Source of the DNA: Undibacter mobilis
Lineage (GTDB): Bacteria; Pseudomonadota; Alphaproteobacteria; Rhizobiales; Xanthobacteraceae
Length of the DNA: 64,000 nt
Direction of reading: 5' to 3'
Assembly (NCBI RefSeq): GCF_003367195.1
Contig: NZ_QRGO01000001.1
Coordinates: 248,001 to 312,000 of the forward strand
Shown here: positions 1 to 8,825 of the stretch, piece after piece
Position numbering within the stretch: position 1 is the first letter of the stretch
Layout of the letters: each line of letters opens with the position of its first letter
Position numbers and translations under genes: made by a program
The notes under the pieces: generated by a model
The model's input: only the letters and a program-made list of their open reading frames with translations
Database searches by the model: none
Told to the model about the DNA's origin: nothing

Positions 1-1
1 G

Positions 2-766
2 TCATTCGGCGACGCGCTTGAGGCCATCGGCTATCGCGGCGCACAGCGCTGCGGCGATCATCCGCTGTCGGCGTTTTTCGAAGTCCATATCGAGCAAGGC
101 CCCTATCTCGAAATGGAGAACAAGAATATCGGCGTCGTCACCGGCGTGCAGGCGATCCGCTGGTACGACGTCACCTTCACCGGGCAGGACAGCCACGCCG
201 GCACGACGCCGATGCACAGGCGGCACGACGCCCTGCTCGGCGCAGCGCGGCTGGTCGAGACCGTGAATGCCATCGCGCTCCGGCACAAGGGCTCGGTCGG
301 CACCGTCGGCGTTCTCGAGGTCAAGCCGGCCTCGACCAACGTCATCCCCGGCGAGACCTATCTCACCATCGACTGCCGCGATCCTGACGAAGCGGTCCTC
401 GATCGCATGGAACAGGACCTCAACGCGGCCGCCGAGGCGATCGCCCATGCGCTTGGCCTCGAGGTCGTGCTCAAGAATATCGTCAGGCAGCCTGCGGTGC
501 ATTTCGATCCGCAGTGCATCGAAGCGGTGCGGCGCGGAGCCGCGTCCGCAGGCCTGTCAACGCGCGACATGATGTCGGGCGCCGGACACGACGCTGCGTA
601 CGTCGCGCGTGTTGCGCCGGCATCCATGATCTTCGTGCCGTGCAAGGACGGCATCAGCCACAACGAGGCGGAATATTCGAGCAAGGAGCAGTGCGCCAAT
701 GGCGCACAGGTGCTGCTGCAGGCCGTGCTCGACTATGACCGGACGCTGGCGGAGAAGATGCGTTAG
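2..766 (+). CDS. M20-family N-carbamoyl-amino-acid hydrolase / allantoate amidohydrolase, 5' truncated
   Basis: The frame is open from base 2 with no start, so only the last 254 residues are present; complete family members are about 410 residues. These cytoplasmic metal-dependent amidases hydrolyse N-carbamoyl or ureido bonds in hydantoin, pyrimidine or purine degradation. Visible signatures are HIEQGP (fragment residues 29-34), the GQDSHAGTTPM block of the dimerisation domain, and SGAGHDA near the C-terminus, which carries a metal-ligand histidine. The substrate cannot be told from the fragment. Its stop codon directly abuts the stop codon of the convergent HdeD-like gene, with no base between them. 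Confidence 0.9.
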   Translation, partial: SFGDALEAIGYRGAQRCGDHPLSAFFEVHIEQGPYLEMENKNIGVVTGVQAIRWYDVTFTGQDSHAGTTPMHRRHDALLGAARLVETVNAIALRHKGSVGTVGVLEVKPASTNVIPGETYLTIDCRDPDEAVLDRMEQDLNAAAEAIAHALGLEVVLKNIVRQPAVHFDPQCIEAVRRGAASAGLSTRDMMSGAGHDAAYVARVAPASMIFVPCKDGISHNEAEYSSKEQCANGAQVLLQAVLDYDRTLAEKMR

Positions 767-1369
767 CTACGCAGCCTCGTTGCGCGCGTGCAGCGCCATC
801 GCGATCAGCGCGACGCCGCCGAACACCATGTTGATGCCGACCAGAAGGCCGAGCGCCCAGACCGCCGTCGACGGCAGCCCCATGAGCAGCATCATCGCCA
901 GCACCAGGTCGATCGCGCCGCTCGCCAGCATCCAGACCCACTGGCCGGACAATTCGCGGCGATGATCGAGCGCGAAGAAGATCGAGGCGATGCCTTCGAT
1001 GATGAAGAAGGCGATCAGAATGAGGGTCAGCGACAGCGCGCCTCCGACGGGCTGCGCCAGCAGCCAGCCGCCGGCGAGAATGGCGAGCGCGGCCGAGATC
1101 AGCGCCCACCAGAAGCCCGGCGCGTTGCGCATCCAGAAGGTGGTGACGAGACCGATGACGCCGCTGATCAGGAACAGCCAGCCGAACAGGATAGTGACGG
1201 CAAGCGTCGCCAGCGGCGGAATGAGAATGGCGATGACGCCGAGGGCGACCAGCAGAATACCTTCGGCGAGATAGAGCTTCCAGTGCTCGTGGAGAGCCTT
1301 CACCACCGCCTTCTGCATGGTGGCGAGTTCGGTGTTGTCGCCCTGGGGCGTCGGCAGATCGGTCGGCAT
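767..1369 (-). CDS. HdeD family membrane protein (DUF308)
   Basis: A 200-residue integral membrane protein with about six hydrophobic segments in pairs (starting around LYLAEGILLVALGVIAIL), the pattern of HdeD proteins, which in E. coli are linked to acid resistance; the molecular role is unknown. I prefer the ATG at 1367-1369, which has GGAG six bases upstream. An in-frame ATG seven codons earlier (1388-1390) lies inside a remnant of the CATTCCGGG repeat and has no ribosome site of its own. It converges on the M20 amidase gene with stop codons touching. Family assignment is firm; physiological role is not. Confidence 0.85.
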   Translation of the reverse strand: MPTDLPTPQGDNTELATMQKAVVKALHEHWKLYLAEGILLVALGVIAILIPPLATLAVTILFGWLFLISGVIGLVTTFWMRNAPGFWWALISAALAILAGGWLLAQPVGGALSLTLILIAFFIIEGIASIFFALDHRRELSGQWVWMLASGAIDLVLAMMLLMGLPSTAVWALGLLVGINMVFGGVALIAMALHARNEAA

Positions 1370-1385
1370 GTCAGTCTCCGTCGGC

Positions 1386-1415
1386 GTCATTCCGGGCCGG
1401 GAACTTAGCCCGGAA
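1386..1415. repeat. Remnant of the CATTCCGGG dispersed palindrome
   Basis: Starts with GTCATTCCGGG, the same end as the full repeats listed elsewhere, followed by a short inverted copy (CCGGGAACTTAGCCCGG). It lies between creA and the HdeD-like gene and supplies a spurious upstream ATG to the latter. Confidence 0.5.
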
Positions 1416-1435
1416 CCTTGTCGTACGCCATTACC

Positions 1436-1972
1436 TTAGTTTTGCACCCAGTCAGCGCATTTGGGCACGTCGGTCTGCGAGCCCCATGGCATGATCGGCA
1501 CGGACGAGGTCGAATTCTTCGGCGAGCCTTCGATGATTCGGTCGCTGTAGACCATATAGACCAACACGTTGCGCTTGAGATCACAGCCGCGCACAATCTG
1601 CATCTTCTTGAAGAACAGAGATCTGCGCTGACGGAACACGTCCTCGCCCTGCTCAAACTTCTCCTTGATTCGGATCGGCCCGACCTGCCGACACGCTAGC
1701 GAAATGTCGGACACTTCTTCCGCAACCCCAATCCAGCCCTTGAAACCGCCCCGCTCCGGCACGGTGAAATGGCAGGCGACGCCCTCCACATCCGGATCGT
1801 CGAGACCGTAGGTGGCAAGTTTGTCGTTCGGCGTCAGCCACTTGAAGACAGTCGACTTCTTGAAGATGAGGTCCGGCTGCTCAGCGGCGAAACTCGCATT
1901 CGCGCCGAGCCCCAGTGCCAATACCGCAACCAATACCACTCTCGTCCACCGCAACACGAAACCCTCCGCCAT
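1436..1972 (-). CDS. creA: CreA family exported protein
   Basis: A 178-residue protein with an N-terminal signal peptide (hydrophobic stretch VVLVAVLALGLGANASFA, residues ~12-29, likely cut after AxA). The mature part carries the CreA hallmarks: VEGVACHFTVPERGGFKGW, ISLACRQVGPI, RRSLFFKKMQIVRGCD, and YSDRIIEGSPKNSTSSVPI. CreA is a conserved periplasmic protein of unknown function, named from the E. coli cre locus; no creBCD genes are nearby. The start at 1972 is chosen because the signal peptide begins there; the frame is open about 120 codons further upstream but that part does not look like protein. Transcribed divergently from the chemoreceptor gene. Confidence 0.9.
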   Translation of the reverse strand: MAEGFVLRWTRVVLVAVLALGLGANASFAAEQPDLIFKKSTVFKWLTPNDKLATYGLDDPDVEGVACHFTVPERGGFKGWIGVAEEVSDISLACRQVGPIRIKEKFEQGEDVFRQRRSLFFKKMQIVRGCDLKRNVLVYMVYSDRIIEGSPKNSTSSVPIMPWGSQTDVPKCADWVQN

Positions 1973-2087
1973 TAGTCGTAACCCAATGCAGATAGGAACT
2001 CTCACCGGCAGAGAAAAGATGTCGGCGGTACGATCGTGTCCGATCCAGATTATCAAGATGCGATGGAAAGCGCGCCTGCCAACCGAG

Positions 2088-2102
2088 TTAACGCGTCCAT
2101 AA
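2088..2102. promoter_or_regulatory. Imperfect CtrA box (TTAA-N7-ATAA)
   Basis: TTAACGCGTCCATAA matches the CtrA consensus TTAA-N7-TTAA with one mismatch. It lies 60 bp before the chemoreceptor ATG in the divergent creA/chemoreceptor spacer, and two GANTC (CcrM) sites follow at about 2116 and 2140. CtrA commonly controls motility genes in alphaproteobacteria, so the site is plausible, but one mismatch makes it weak. Confidence 0.35.
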
Positions 2103-2161
2103 ACTTGTCGGTCTAGATTCGCTGGGCAATTCCCGAAGAATCTGAGAGCGGAAGGCCAGCC

Positions 2162-3790
2162 ATGCGCCTCAACAGCCCTGTCGTCGATGTCGAGCACGTA
2201 ATCGAAGACGGCAAGACCATCGTCTCGACCACGGACCTCCACGGCAACATCACCTACGCCAATACCTACTTCATCGATGTCAGTGGTTACACCGAAGAAG
2301 AGCTCATCGGCGAGCCGCAAAATATTCTGCGGCATCCCGATATGCCGCCGACGGCTTTCAAGAATCTGTGGGACACCATCAAAGCCGGCCTGCCCTGGCG
2401 CGGTCTGGTCAAGAACCGCCGCAAGAATGGCGAATATTATTGGGTGATGGCCAATGTCACCCCGGTGATCGAGAACGGCAAAGCGGTCGGCTACATGTCG
2501 GTGCGCACCAAGCCGACGCGCCAGCAGGTCGATCTAGCGACCAAGCTCTACGCGCAAGAGCGCGCCAAGCCCGGCAGCGTCAAGCTGTCCCAGGGCCAGG
2601 TCGTCACCTCGTCGTGGGCGAGCTTCGCCTTCATTCAGCGCTATTCGATGGCGACCCGCACCCGCATCATCATGGCGATACTGCTGGCCTCGATCGGCAC
2701 CGTCGGCGGCACCGCTATCGCGCAGGGCCTGCCGTGGTGGATCGGCGCCGTCTCCGGCATCAGCTTCGTCACCGCCGCTTCGGTCTGGTTCTATCTCGAG
2801 CAGAACATCCTCGGCCCGATCAAGGAGGCGCTGCGCGTCGCGCAATGCATGGCGGGCGGCGACCTCACCAGCCATGTCCAAACCACGCGCACCGACGAGA
2901 TCGGTCAGTTGCTGCGCGCCATGGCGCAGCTCAACACCAACCTGCACTCGATCGTCGGCGACATCCGCAATAACTTCAACGATATCCTGTCGGCGACGGG
3001 CCAGCTTTCCAGCAGCAACCGCGATCTGTCGGCACGCACGGACTCGCAGGCCGCGGCATTGGAAGAAACCGCCGCCAGCATGGAAGAACTCACCTCGGCG
3101 GTGAAGCAGAATGCCGACAACTCCCGCGACGGCGACAAATACGCCGCAAACGCCCTGCAGACCGCCGAGAAGGGCGGCGCCATTGTCGGCAATGTTGTCG
3201 CGACGATTGCCGAGATCAGCGAGTCGTCGAGCAAGATCTCCGACATTGTCGGCATCATCAACGGCATCGCCTATCAGACCAATCTGCTGGCACTCAACGC
3301 CGCGGTCGAGGCGGCGCGCGCCGGCGAGGCCGGTCGCGGTTTCGCCGTGGTCGCCACGGAAGTGCGCAGTCTGGCGCAGCGGTCTGCAGCGGCGGCGACC
3401 GACATTCGCCAGTTGATCGAGGCCTCGGTCGCCAAGGTCAATCACGGCACCGTTCTCGCGAACGACGCCGGCACGGCGATGAACGACATTCTCGCCGCGG
3501 TTGCCAAGATGACCGGCCTCATGGCCGACATCGCCAATGCGTCCAACGAGCAATCGACCGGCATCAGCCAGGTCAATGATGCAGTCACGCAGATGGATCA
3601 GGTGACGCAGCAGAACGCCGCGCAGGTCGAGGAGACGTCGCACGCGACCGACGGCCTCCAGCAGCGCAGCACGAAGCTGAAGCAGGCGCTCGATGTCTTC
3701 AAGCTCGGGCGTACGGGCGGCGGCGCTGCCGCCACCCAGTCGGCTCAGAAAAACGACAAGCCGCGCCGGGCGATGCGCCGGGCGGCCTGA
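2162..3790 (+). CDS. PAS domain methyl-accepting chemotaxis protein (Aer-like)
   Basis: A 542-residue chemoreceptor. Residues ~15-115 form a PAS domain of the Aer type ([43 protein letters not shown]), which in Aer binds FAD and senses redox or energy state. Two hydrophobic segments (~168-215) anchor it without a periplasmic sensing domain, then come HAMP (~215-270) and the MCP signalling domain with the conserved hairpin tip [21 protein letters not shown] at ~390-410, which docks CheA/CheW. No C-terminal NWETF-type CheR tether is present. It sits alone, with no che genes around it, behind a possible CtrA box. Confidence 0.92.
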   Translation: MRLNSPVVDVEHVIEDGKTIVSTTDLHGNITYANTYFIDVSGYTEEELIGEPQNILRHPDMPPTAFKNLWDTIKAGLPWRGLVKNRRKNGEYYWVMANVTPVIENGKAVGYMSVRTKPTRQQVDLATKLYAQERAKPGSVKLSQGQVVTSSWASFAFIQRYSMATRTRIIMAILLASIGTVGGTAIAQGLPWWIGAVSGISFVTAASVWFYLEQNILGPIKEALRVAQCMAGGDLTSHVQTTRTDEIGQLLRAMAQLNTNLHSIVGDIRNNFNDILSATGQLSSSNRDLSARTDSQAAALEETAASMEELTSAVKQNADNSRDGDKYAANALQTAEKGGAIVGNVVATIAEISESSSKISDIVGIINGIAYQTNLLALNAAVEAARAGEAGRGFAVVATEVRSLAQRSAAAATDIRQLIEASVAKVNHGTVLANDAGTAMNDILAAVAKMTGLMADIANASNEQSTGISQVNDAVTQMDQVTQQNAAQVEETSHATDGLQQRSTKLKQALDVFKLGRTGGGAAATQSAQKNDKPRRAMRRAA

Positions 3791-3852
3791 GCCGGTCCAT
3801 CAAAGCGGGATCAATGCAGCGCGCGCCGCATTAAGCGGCGCGCGTATTGCTT

Positions 3853-4836
3853 TTACGCCCAGAGCCGCTCGCCGCTCATGCCCTTGTAGAGATCGGCGAC
3901 GAACTCGCCATAGCCGTTGTACAGCAGCGTCGGCCGCCGCTCGCCGGTGCCGATGACCTCTTCGGTCGCCTGGCTCCAGCGCGGATGCGGCACCTCCGGA
4001 TTGACGTTGGCCCAGAAGCCGTATTCGGAAGCCTGCAACGCCTCCCACATGCCCTTCGGCCGTTGCTCGACGAAGGAGAAGCGCACGATCGACTTGATCG
4101 ACTTGAAGCCGTACTTCCACGGCACCGCGAGGCGCAGCGGCGCGCCGTGCTGCTTGGCCATCGGATGGCCATAGGCGCCGGTGGCGATGAAAGCGAGGTC
4201 GTTGGTGGCCTCGGCCATCGACAGACCCTCGACGTAGGGCCACGGATACCAGGATTGACGCTGGCCCGGCGCGACCTTCGGATTCAGGAAGGTTTCCATC
4301 TTGACGTATTTGGCCGAGCCTTGCGGATTGGCGAATTCCACCAGCTTCTTCAGCGGGAAGCCGCTCCAGGCGATCGCCATGCCCCAGGCTTCGACGCAGC
4401 GGTGGCGATAAGCACGCTCCTCGACACCCATCTTCTTGATGAGATCGTCGGCGTCGATCTCGATGGGCTTGTCGACCAGGCCGTCGATCTTCACCGCCCA
4501 TGGCCGGACCGGCAGCTTCTGCGCCTGCTCGGCGACGTTCTTGCTTGAGTTGAACTCATAGAAATTGTTGTAGCTGGCGTTCACCTTCTCGTCGGTGATC
4601 GGCCGGTCGAGCACATACTTGTCGTTGCGCTTGGCCGGATAGAGCCCGGCATTCGGGTCCGGCAGGTTCGCGGCGTCGGACACCCGCTGCGCCTGCGCCA
4701 GGGTCGGGGCCAATGCCGGCGCCATCGCCAGCGCACTCGCTCCGGCAATCAAAACCTTGCGCCGGCTGAACACGAGGTGCTCGGGCGTGATCTGGCTTTC
4801 CGGGATTTCCCAGCCGCGGCGGCGAATGATGTTCAT
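3853..4836 (-). CDS. msrP: Protein-methionine-sulfoxide reductase catalytic subunit MsrP
   Basis: A 327-residue periplasmic molybdoenzyme (formerly YedY) that reduces methionine sulfoxide in envelope proteins. A twin-arginine export signal is visible (SRRKVLIAGASALA, residues 24-37), and the molybdenum-ligand cysteine lies in YRHRCVEAWGM (Cys ~147). The start at 4836 gives the usual MsrP beginning with ITPE at residues 16-19; an ATG nine codons upstream adds nothing recognisable. The membrane haem partner MsrQ, usually encoded next door, is absent from both sides and from the whole window, so the electron donor must be elsewhere or different. Confidence 0.95.
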   Translation of the reverse strand: MNIIRRRGWEIPESQITPEHLVFSRRKVLIAGASALAMAPALAPTLAQAQRVSDAANLPDPNAGLYPAKRNDKYVLDRPITDEKVNASYNNFYEFNSSKNVAEQAQKLPVRPWAVKIDGLVDKPIEIDADDLIKKMGVEERAYRHRCVEAWGMAIAWSGFPLKKLVEFANPQGSAKYVKMETFLNPKVAPGQRQSWYPWPYVEGLSMAEATNDLAFIATGAYGHPMAKQHGAPLRLAVPWKYGFKSIKSIVRFSFVEQRPKGMWEALQASEYGFWANVNPEVPHPRWSQATEEVIGTGERRPTLLYNGYGEFVADLYKGMSGERLWA

Positions 4837-4925
4837 TGCGAAATGATCCCTCTGTCGTCCCATGTCGACATATACGGCCTAATGCCGCAAGGGGATCACA
4901 GGCAAATCACGGAATGGGGAGAACG

Positions 4926-5026
4926 GTCATTCCGGGCCGCGAGCAAAGCTCGCGGACCCGAAATCAACAGTTTGTGCGGCGGTCGCGCCCGGATTCCGGT
5001 TCGCGCTGGGCGCGCCCCGGAATGAC
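4926..5026. repeat. Dispersed palindromic repeat, family A (copy 1)
   Basis: A 101-bp unit bounded by perfect 11-bp inverted ends, GTCATTCCGGG at 4926-4936 and CCCGGAATGAC at 5016-5026, with further internal inverted arms (CCGCGAGC/GCTCGCGG). It fills the gap between msrP and the EF-G-like gene. Family A copies also occur at 10712, 21222, 29332, 31768 and 46015. Confidence 0.85.
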
Positions 5027-5032
5027 GTGGTG

Positions 5033-7114
5033 CTACTCCGCCGCGCGCCGCGCGGCCACGACCTGCTCGGCCTGCCGGCCGGTCAGTTCCGCCATGTGGT
5101 CGAACTTGAAGCTGAACGAGCCGACGCCCGCCGTCGCCGAGCGCACCTCGACGATGAGATCGCCGATTTCGGCCTCCGCCATTTGCGCCCGCACGGTGTC
5201 CCAACCGTCCCAATTCTCGCGCGTATCGAAACCGAGGATGTGACCACGCCGGCCCGACAGGATGGCGTTGATGCGGGCGGTGGCGTCGTTCGGGCAGACA
5301 ATCTCAACCATGTAGACCGGCTCGAGCAACACCGGCTGGCACTGCGGCAGACCGTCGGCGATGGCGATGCGGCCGGCAGTGCGGAACGCCATGTCCGAGG
5401 AATCGACAGTGTGATACGAGCCGTCGGTCAGCGACACCTCGACATCAACCACCGGGAAGCCGAGCGGACCGTGCTTGAGCCCGTCCTTGACGCCCTCCTC
5501 GACCGCCGGGATGTAATTGCGCGGCACCACGCCGCCGGTGACCATGTCGTTGAACTTGAAGCCGCCCTCGCGCGGCAGCGGCTTGATGTCGATCAGCACA
5601 TCGCCGAACTGGCCGTGGCCGCCGGACTGCTTCTTGTGCCGGCCGCGGATGGTGATGGCCTTGCGGATCGTCTCGTGATAGCCGACCGCCGGCCGATGCG
5701 TCAGCACCGGCACGCCGTAACGGTCGGCAAGCCGCTCGGTGGCGACGCGGAGGTGCATCTCGCCCTGCCCCCACATCACCACCTCGTGACTCTCGGTGTT
5801 GTGGATCACGGTGAGCGAGGGGTCTTCCTCGGTCAGTTTGGTGAAGGCGACGCCGAGCTTGACGTCATCCTTGCGCTCTTTGGCCTCCACGGCCATGGCC
5901 AGCACGGGCGGCGACGGCGTGATCGTCACCAGCGGTTCTGTCGCGTGCTTGCCGGCCGATAATGTATCGCCGGTCTTCGCCCCATCGAGCTTGCCGAACG
6001 CCACGGTTTCACCCGCCGTGGCAGGGCCGCGCCTCGAAAACGCCTGGCCCATCAGACCGAAGACGCCGGACACCCGGCCGGCATCGCGGCGCGGCGCGAG
6101 GAATGTCGCGCCTTCGGCGACCTCGCCATTGAGCACGCGCGCGACCGACATCTTGCCACCATGCGCGGTGTGGAAGGTCTTGAGGACAATGGCCGTCGCG
6201 TCACCGGCTTTGGCGCCGAGCCGCTTCGCCGTGTCGGCAATGCCCGGCGCTTCGTGCCGCAACGCCTTCAACAGACGCAGCACGCCGTTCGAGCGCGAAG
6301 CGACGCCGAGCAGCACCGGACACACCGCGCCATCGCGCAGTTCTTTGGCCAGATCGTCGAACACCTTGTCGCGCGGCGGCTCCATGTCGCCGAGCAGTTG
6401 TTCGAGCAGCTCGTCGTCGTGATCGGCGAGCTTCTCCAGCATGGTGAAGCGCGCTTCCTTCTCGCGGTCCCTGTTCTCGCCGGCGAGTTCGATCACCTCG
6501 GACGCGGCATATTCGCGATAGACATGGGCGCGTTCCAGCGCCAGATCGACGAAGCCGGAGACAATGTCGCCGTTCCAGATCGGAATCTGGCGGAGCAGCA
6601 GCGGCACGCGCGACGCCGGCTGCAACAGCCTGACGGTCTCACGCACGCGCTTGTCGGCCTTGTCGATCTTGTTGAGAAACAGGAAGCGCGGAATCTGGCG
6701 ATCTTCCAGTTCGCGCAAGATGAGCTGCAGCTGCGGCACCTTCTTTTCGTCGGCTTCACAGACGACGACGGCCGCATCGACGGCCGGCAGCACGCAGCGC
6801 ATGTCGTGAATGAATTCGATGGAGCCCGGGCAGTCGACGAACGTATAGGTGTCGCCCATGAACTCGGTGGTGGCGAAGGTCGTCTCGACGCTCATCTTGT
6901 GATGACGCGCCTCCTTCGAGGCATCGCCGACCGTATTGCCGGCTTCGACGGAACCCTGCCGTGCGATGGCGCCGGTGCGCGCCAGGATCGCCTCAAGCAG
7001 CGTGGTCTTGCCGCTCTGGAATGGGCCCACCAGCGCGATGGTGCGGGGGCCCTTGGAACTTATCCCCTGGGAACGCGTGCCTTTCTGTTGCGCATTGTCT
7101 TGCTTCGAAAGCAT
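5033..7114 (-). CDS. Elongation factor G-like translational GTPase, atypical G domain
   Basis: A 693-residue protein with the full EF-G domain order: G domain, domain II, then EF-G-type domains III-V (for example GQGEMHLRVATERL, GRHKKQSGGHGQFGDV, VEVSLTDGSYHTVDSSDMAF). The P-loop is GPFQSGKT (residues 30-37) and the G4 motif NKID (148-151). The G3 motif reads DCPGS (94-98) where classical EF-G has DTPGH, so the histidine that activates water for GTP hydrolysis is replaced by serine; the switch I RGIT is also absent. The start at 7114 has GGGAGG upstream; the longer frame starting ten codons earlier lacks one. It is a paralogue of fusA of unknown role, not the housekeeping EF-G, and there are no rps/tuf neighbours. 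Confidence 0.85.
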   Translation of the reverse strand: MLSKQDNAQQKGTRSQGISSKGPRTIALVGPFQSGKTTLLEAILARTGAIARQGSVEAGNTVGDASKEARHHKMSVETTFATTEFMGDTYTFVDCPGSIEFIHDMRCVLPAVDAAVVVCEADEKKVPQLQLILRELEDRQIPRFLFLNKIDKADKRVRETVRLLQPASRVPLLLRQIPIWNGDIVSGFVDLALERAHVYREYAASEVIELAGENRDREKEARFTMLEKLADHDDELLEQLLGDMEPPRDKVFDDLAKELRDGAVCPVLLGVASRSNGVLRLLKALRHEAPGIADTAKRLGAKAGDATAIVLKTFHTAHGGKMSVARVLNGEVAEGATFLAPRRDAGRVSGVFGLMGQAFSRRGPATAGETVAFGKLDGAKTGDTLSAGKHATEPLVTITPSPPVLAMAVEAKERKDDVKLGVAFTKLTEEDPSLTVIHNTESHEVVMWGQGEMHLRVATERLADRYGVPVLTHRPAVGYHETIRKAITIRGRHKKQSGGHGQFGDVLIDIKPLPREGGFKFNDMVTGGVVPRNYIPAVEEGVKDGLKHGPLGFPVVDVEVSLTDGSYHTVDSSDMAFRTAGRIAIADGLPQCQPVLLEPVYMVEIVCPNDATARINAILSGRRGHILGFDTRENWDGWDTVRAQMAEAEIGDLIVEVRSATAGVGSFSFKFDHMAELTGRQAEQVVAARRAAE

Positions 7115-7223
7115 GGCAACCTCCCTGGCCGGGAGCTGGACCAATATTACCCGGCCCGTGGCGCAATCGTTTCAGGCCTTATCGGCACTGGCAAGTCACG
7201 TTTGCGACGTTGCGCTGCAATAA

Positions 7224-8225
7224 TCACTTGAAGTTCAAATCGACGAGATTTTGTGCATTGACCGTTTTGTCGAGCAGACCCTGCGCCTGATACCACGCGA
7301 CGCGGCGGCTAAGGTCAGCGGTATCGACGCGCGCCTGCGCATCCATGTAATGCACTTCGCCTTCGGCCGCGGCCAACCCCTCGTCGCGGCGGGCGCGCGG
7401 ATAGACATAATAAGCGAGAATCTTCGCCGCCTCTTGCGAGACCGCGTTCGACACGCGCTTGCTGTATCTGTCGAGGCGCAGAAATGCGGCGTGATAGTCG
7501 GCGGCGCCGCGCCGGTAGGCGCGAAGGAATTTCTCGCTGACGGCACGGCGGCCCGACAGCATCGCCTGTGAGGCGAACAGCGCCCCAAGTTCCGAGGTCG
7601 AGAACTGTGAGCACCAGGCCACCAGCTTGGCCTGATTGGTCGCGAGCAGATTGCGCGCTTCCACCATCGGCAGCATGGCAATGTCGGCGCGGCCTTCGGT
7701 GATGGCGGCGGCGGCCGCCTTCGGCGAGCCGGCGAAGCGCAAGGTGAAGCCCACCATACTGGCGCCCTTGGCCGTTCTGGCCTGCTCCAGTTGATAGTGC
7801 AGCGTGGAGCCGACGGCATCGACGACGACCACGCCGCTGAGCAACTGATCGAGCTTGCGGACGCCGCGGTCATAGGCGGCCGCCGACACAACCATCTCGT
7901 TGCCTTCGTAACCGTCCTTTTCACGCGCCTGGGCGGCCACGGCCTTGAAGACGCCCTGGCTCGCCAGCTTGACGGTCTCGATGCTCCAGTTGGCCAGCGC
8001 GATGTCGGTAGAGCCGGCGGCCATCGCCTTCACCACGTCGGCGTCCGACGCGTAGGCGGTCATGTCGAGCTCGATGCCTTCAGCCTTGAAGTAGCCGCGC
8101 GCCGCGGCCAGGAACAGCGCGCCATTGGCAGAACTGCGCGTGACAGCGACGGTCACGCGCTCCTGCGCCACGGCAGGCGCCAAAGCAAAAACGAATAATA
8201 TCGCTGCCACGAGGCGGATAAACAT
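7224..8225 (-). CDS. ABC transporter substrate-binding protein, NMT1/SsuA-like
   Basis: A 333-residue exported protein with a cleavable signal peptide (residues ~1-20, ending AVAQ) and a type II periplasmic binding fold like NMT1/THI5/SsuA proteins: RVTVAVTRSSANGALFLAAARGYFKAEGIELDM near the N-terminus, and GSTDIALANWS. Such proteins deliver sulfonates, taurine, nitrate or thiamine precursors to an ABC permease. No permease or ATPase gene is adjacent, so it is an orphan or works with distant genes; the ligand is unknown. Confidence 0.8.
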   Translation of the reverse strand: MFIRLVAAILFVFALAPAVAQERVTVAVTRSSANGALFLAAARGYFKAEGIELDMTAYASDADVVKAMAAGSTDIALANWSIETVKLASQGVFKAVAAQAREKDGYEGNEMVVSAAAYDRGVRKLDQLLSGVVVVDAVGSTLHYQLEQARTAKGASMVGFTLRFAGSPKAAAAAITEGRADIAMLPMVEARNLLATNQAKLVAWCSQFSTSELGALFASQAMLSGRRAVSEKFLRAYRRGAADYHAAFLRLDRYSKRVSNAVSQEAAKILAYYVYPRARRDEGLAAAEGEVHYMDAQARVDTADLSRRVAWYQAQGLLDKTVNAQNLVDLNFK

Positions 8226-8273
8226 GCCGCATGATAGCGAGTCCGTCCTCGATTCGCGCCTATGCCTGACAAT

Positions 8274-8825
8274 CTACCGGCGACGGCCGATCAACATGCC
8301 GATAACCGCCGTCGCGGCCAAGGTGGCCAACAGCGTCTCCCGCGAGCCGTCGCGCACGACGCTGGCCGCTGCATCAATTGTCTGCCGGCTCAGAGCCACC
8401 GCGTCTGTCTCGGTTCGGTTGCCCGCCCCAGATGCAACGCGCTGGCTCTTGCGCAAGATGTCACGCGCCTCGGTCTTAATAGTGGCAAAATCGGGCGACG
8501 GTTGACGCGCGGCATTGGTGCGGATGGCAACGATAGTGAACGTCAGCAGCGCGATCACCAGTGACGCGCCGCCGGCAGCCGCGAGCCCGGCGAACGGGCC
8601 ATGCACCATGGCCACCGCAAGATAAAGCGCGGCCAGACCGAACAGCACCGTAACCAGGGTGAATGCCAGCCCGACCACCACCAAAGCCGCGGTAACGCCG
8701 GCGGCAGCCGCCTGCCGCTTGGCGTCAGCGATGGTGCGATCCTTATACGATTGCGCGAGCAGCATCAGGCGGGATGCCTGCCCCTGCAAGACAATATCGG
8801 CCACGGATCGCAAGGTGCTCCACAT
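8274..8825 (-). CDS. Phage-holin-like / DUF1469-type small membrane protein
   Basis: A 183-residue protein with two central hydrophobic helices (VTAALVVVGLAFTLVTVLFGLAALYL and a second ~20 residues later) and a C-terminal segment ending IGMLIGRRR, resembling proteins labelled 'phage holin family, superfamily III'. Its ATG (8823-8825) shares one base with the upstream TGA (TGATG), so translation is likely coupled to the YqjD-like gene. A similar gene pair lies at 21674-22362. Function unknown; the holin label does not imply phage origin. Confidence 0.7.
   Translation of the reverse strand: MWSTLRSVADIVLQGQASRLMLLAQSYKDRTIADAKRQAAAAGVTAALVVVGLAFTLVTVLFGLAALYLAVAMVHGPFAGLAAAGGASLVIALLTFTIVAIRTNAARQPSPDFATIKTEARDILRKSQRVASGAGNRTETDAVALSRQTIDAAASVVRDGSRETLLATLAATAVIGMLIGRRR

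Noticed and set aside
1973..2335. Upstream extension of creA by 121 codons
   Set aside because: It crosses into the chemoreceptor gene on the other strand and does not resemble protein; the signal peptide starts at 1972.
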